This document shows positions 13,505 to 15,140 of a DNA stretch of 15,140 nucleotides, one piece after another. This DNA is from Jatrophihabitans sp. (lineage in GTDB: Bacteria > Actinomycetota > Actinomycetes > Mycobacteriales > Jatrophihabitantaceae). Under the pieces are notes generated by a model that saw only the letters and a program-made list of their open reading frames with translations, did not search any database and was not told the origin of the DNA. Positions within the stretch are counted from its first letter, which is position 1. Each line of letters opens with the position of its first letter. The DNA lies in NCBI GenBank assembly GCA_004299665.1, contig SCQZ01000023.1, positions 1-15,140 on the forward strand. Reading direction: 5' to 3'. Made by a program: the position numbers and the translations under genes.

Positions 13505-15140
13505 ATGCCGGGCACCGCACGAGCATCCACCGACACCCCGCTGCTGCGCCGGATCCGTGAGTCGATCATCGGGGACGACGCGGTGATGGAGGGTCCGTTC
13601 GGGCCGCGGCGGGTGACGTATGCCGATTACACGGCGTCCGGGCGGGCGTTGGGGTTCGTGGAGGACTTCATCCGTTCCGAGGTGCTCCCGCGGTACGCGA
13701 ACACCCACACCGAGTCCTCCGGGACGGGTCTGCAGACGACCCGGTTGCGTGAGGACGCCCGGGCGGTGATCCACGAGGCGGTGGGCGGCACGGCCGATGA
13801 CGTGGTGATCTTCGCGGGGTCGGGGTCGACCGGCGCGATCGCCAAGCTGGTCGGGATTCTCGGGATCCGGATCCCGTCGCAGCTGCAGGACCGCTACCAC
13901 CTGGGCGAGCACATCCCGGCCGGGCAGCGGCCGGTGGTGTTCCTGGGCCCGTTCGAGCACCACTCCAACGAACTGCCGTGGCGCGAGTCGATCGCCGACG
14001 TGGTGGTGATCGGCGAGGACGCCGACGGGCACGTCGACCTGGCGGCGCTGCAGCGCGAACTGCGCCGCCACGCGGACCGGCCGGTCAAGATCGGCTCGTT
14101 CTCCGCGGCCAGCAACGTCACCGGCATCCTCACCGACACCGCGGCGGTGGCCACGATGCTGCACGAGCACGGCGCGCTGTCGTTCTGGGACTACGCCGCA
14201 GCCGCCCCCTACGTGCCGATCCGGATGGCCGCCGAACCCGGCCGCCGGCTGTCCTACAAGGACGCGATCTTCCTGAGCCCGCACAAGTTCGTCGGCGGCC
14301 CCGGCACCCCCGGCGTGCTCGTGGCCCGCCGGGACCTGCTCACCAACCGCGTCCCGGACGTCCCCGGCGGCGGCACCGTCGAGTACGTCAACGAGACCGA
14401 GCAGCACTACCTGCACGACCCGGTCCACCGCGAGGAGGGCGGCACCCCCGCCATCATCGAGTCCATCCGCGCCGGGCTGGTGTTCGCCCTCAAACAGGCC
14501 GTCGGCACCGAGGTCATCAAAGCCCAGGAGGACACCTTCCTGGCCCGCGCCTTCACCGCCTGGGCCGGCGAACCCGCCCTGGAACTGCTCGGCAGCCCCC
14601 GCGCCGACCGACTGTCCATCGTCTCCTTCGTCATCCGCTCCCCCTCCGGCCGGCACCTGCACCACAACTTCGTCGTCGCCCTCCTCAACGACCTGTTCGG
14701 CATCCAGTCCCGCGGCGGCTGCTCCTGCGCCGGCCCCTACGGCCACCGCCTGCTCGGCATCGACACCGACCGCTCCCGCCGCTACGCCGACCAGATCGCC
14801 GCCGGCTGCGAAGGCGTCAAACCCGGCTGGGTCCGCGTCAACTTCAACTACTTCCTCTCCGAGGCCGTCGTCGACTACCTCATCGAAGCCGTCCGGTTCG
14901 TCGCCCGCGACGGGCACCTGTTCACACCCCTGTACCGTTTCGCACCCACCACCGGCCTGTGGCACCACCGCGACGGGGCCACCGAACCACCGCTGCGCCT
15001 GGCCATGCTCGGCTACGACCACGACGGACACCTCACCTACCCCCGACACCACCACCACGCCCCCGAGACCGCCCTCACCGGCTACCTGGACCACGCCCGC
15101 ACCCTCGCCGACACCCTGCGCACCACCCACGACACCACCC
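13505..15140 (+). CDS. Class V aminotransferase-fold PLP enzyme, SufS/cysteine desulfurase-like (3' end outside window)
   Basis: Open from ATG 13505 to the window end (545 complete codons, no stop), so the C-terminus is missing. A strong SD, GAGGAGAGG, ends 6 nt before the ATG. Fold-type I, class V features: 'GSGSTGAI' PLP-phosphate loop (105-112), 'FWDYAAAAPY' with D229, and 'SPHKFVGGPGTPG' with Schiff-base K261. The loop R403-G-G-C-S-C408-A-G-P matches the R-x-G-x-x-C-A-x-P active-site cysteine of SufS-type desulfurases. The family is normally about 400 residues; this protein exceeds 540, with an extra C-terminal part rich in His ('RHHHHAPE'). Cysteine desulfurase or selenocysteine-lyase-like chemistry is plausible, not proven. 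Codon choice changes along the gene: G- and T-ending codons dominate the first 350 bp, C-ending codons the second half. Confidence 0.88.
   Translation, partial: MPGTARASTDTPLLRRIRESIIGDDAVMEGPFGPRRVTYADYTASGRALGFVEDFIRSEVLPRYANTHTESSGTGLQTTRLREDARAVIHEAVGGTADDVVIFAGSGSTGAIAKLVGILGIRIPSQLQDRYHLGEHIPAGQRPVVFLGPFEHHSNELPWRESIADVVVIGEDADGHVDLAALQRELRRHADRPVKIGSFSAASNVTGILTDTAAVATMLHEHGALSFWDYAAAAPYVPIRMAAEPGRRLSYKDAIFLSPHKFVGGPGTPGVLVARRDLLTNRVPDVPGGGTVEYVNETEQHYLHDPVHREEGGTPAIIESIRAGLVFALKQAVGTEVIKAQEDTFLARAFTAWAGEPALELLGSPRADRLSIVSFVIRSPSGRHLHHNFVVALLNDLFGIQSRGGCSCAGPYGHRLLGIDTDRSRRYADQIAAGCEGVKPGWVRVNFNYFLSEAVVDYLIEAVRFVARDGHLFTPLYRFAPTTGLWHHRDGATEPPLRLAMLGYDHDGHLTYPRHHHHAPETALTGYLDHARTLADTLRTTHDTT

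Noticed and set aside
13406..15130. 574-residue open frame on the minus strand across the class V PLP gene
   Set aside because: The plus-strand frame encodes a clear PLP enzyme with all motifs. The antisense frame is a Gly/Val/Asp-rich low-complexity translation, open only because of the extreme third-position bias.

Overview
The window is very GC-rich, gene-dense and strongly biased to G/C in third codon positions. Many genes start with GTG, and several have a -10-like hexamer immediately before the start codon and no Shine-Dalgarno. A lone groEL with a GGM tail under CIRCE control, a bacterial XPB helicase, DUF3263 and LytR_C proteins and a WXG100-like protein all point to an actinobacterium. 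It is a chromosomal core-type region with some accessory genes. The genus cannot be fixed from the sequence. No gene-free stretch exceeds 300 bases.

Layout. Bases 1-3910 (+) carry the 3' part of an XPB-type helicase, a LppX/LprG-like lipoprotein, and a CPA1 Na+/H+ antiporter with a C-terminal UBP-type zinc finger. The convergent gap 3911-4117 holds two hairpins and three palindromes at an exact 32-bp period; the last palindrome contains the groEL stop codon. Bases 4118-8860 (-) hold, in transcription order, DUF3263, LytR_C, a SAM-I riboswitch, a threonine-synthase-family enzyme, a cold-shock protein, and groEL behind two CIRCE sites. From memory, this resembles neighbourhoods around groEL2 in Mycobacterium (Rv0430/Rv0431 to Rv0440) and Streptomyces (SCO4293-SCO4296). 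Bases 9031-13460 (+) hold a WXG100-like small protein overlapping an alpha/beta-hydrolase gene, then a fatty-acid-CoA ligase and a CynX/NimT-type MFS transporter. From 13505 to the window end (+) there is an incomplete class V PLP enzyme with a SufS-like cysteine loop.

The strongest biological signal is the SAM-I riboswitch in front of the 'threonine synthase'. A methionine-pathway switch on a threonine gene makes little sense. It makes good sense if the enzyme is of the MetM type reported in Streptomyces, which turns O-phospho-L-homoserine into homocysteine using a thiocarboxylated sulfur-carrier protein. The carrier gene (metO) expected next to it is absent: the 265-bp gap to the cold-shock gene encodes no such protein.

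Other points worth a second look are the 32-bp palindromic array at the groEL 3' end, the UBP finger on the antiporter, the WXG100-like/lipase pair, and a marked codon-usage shift inside the last gene.
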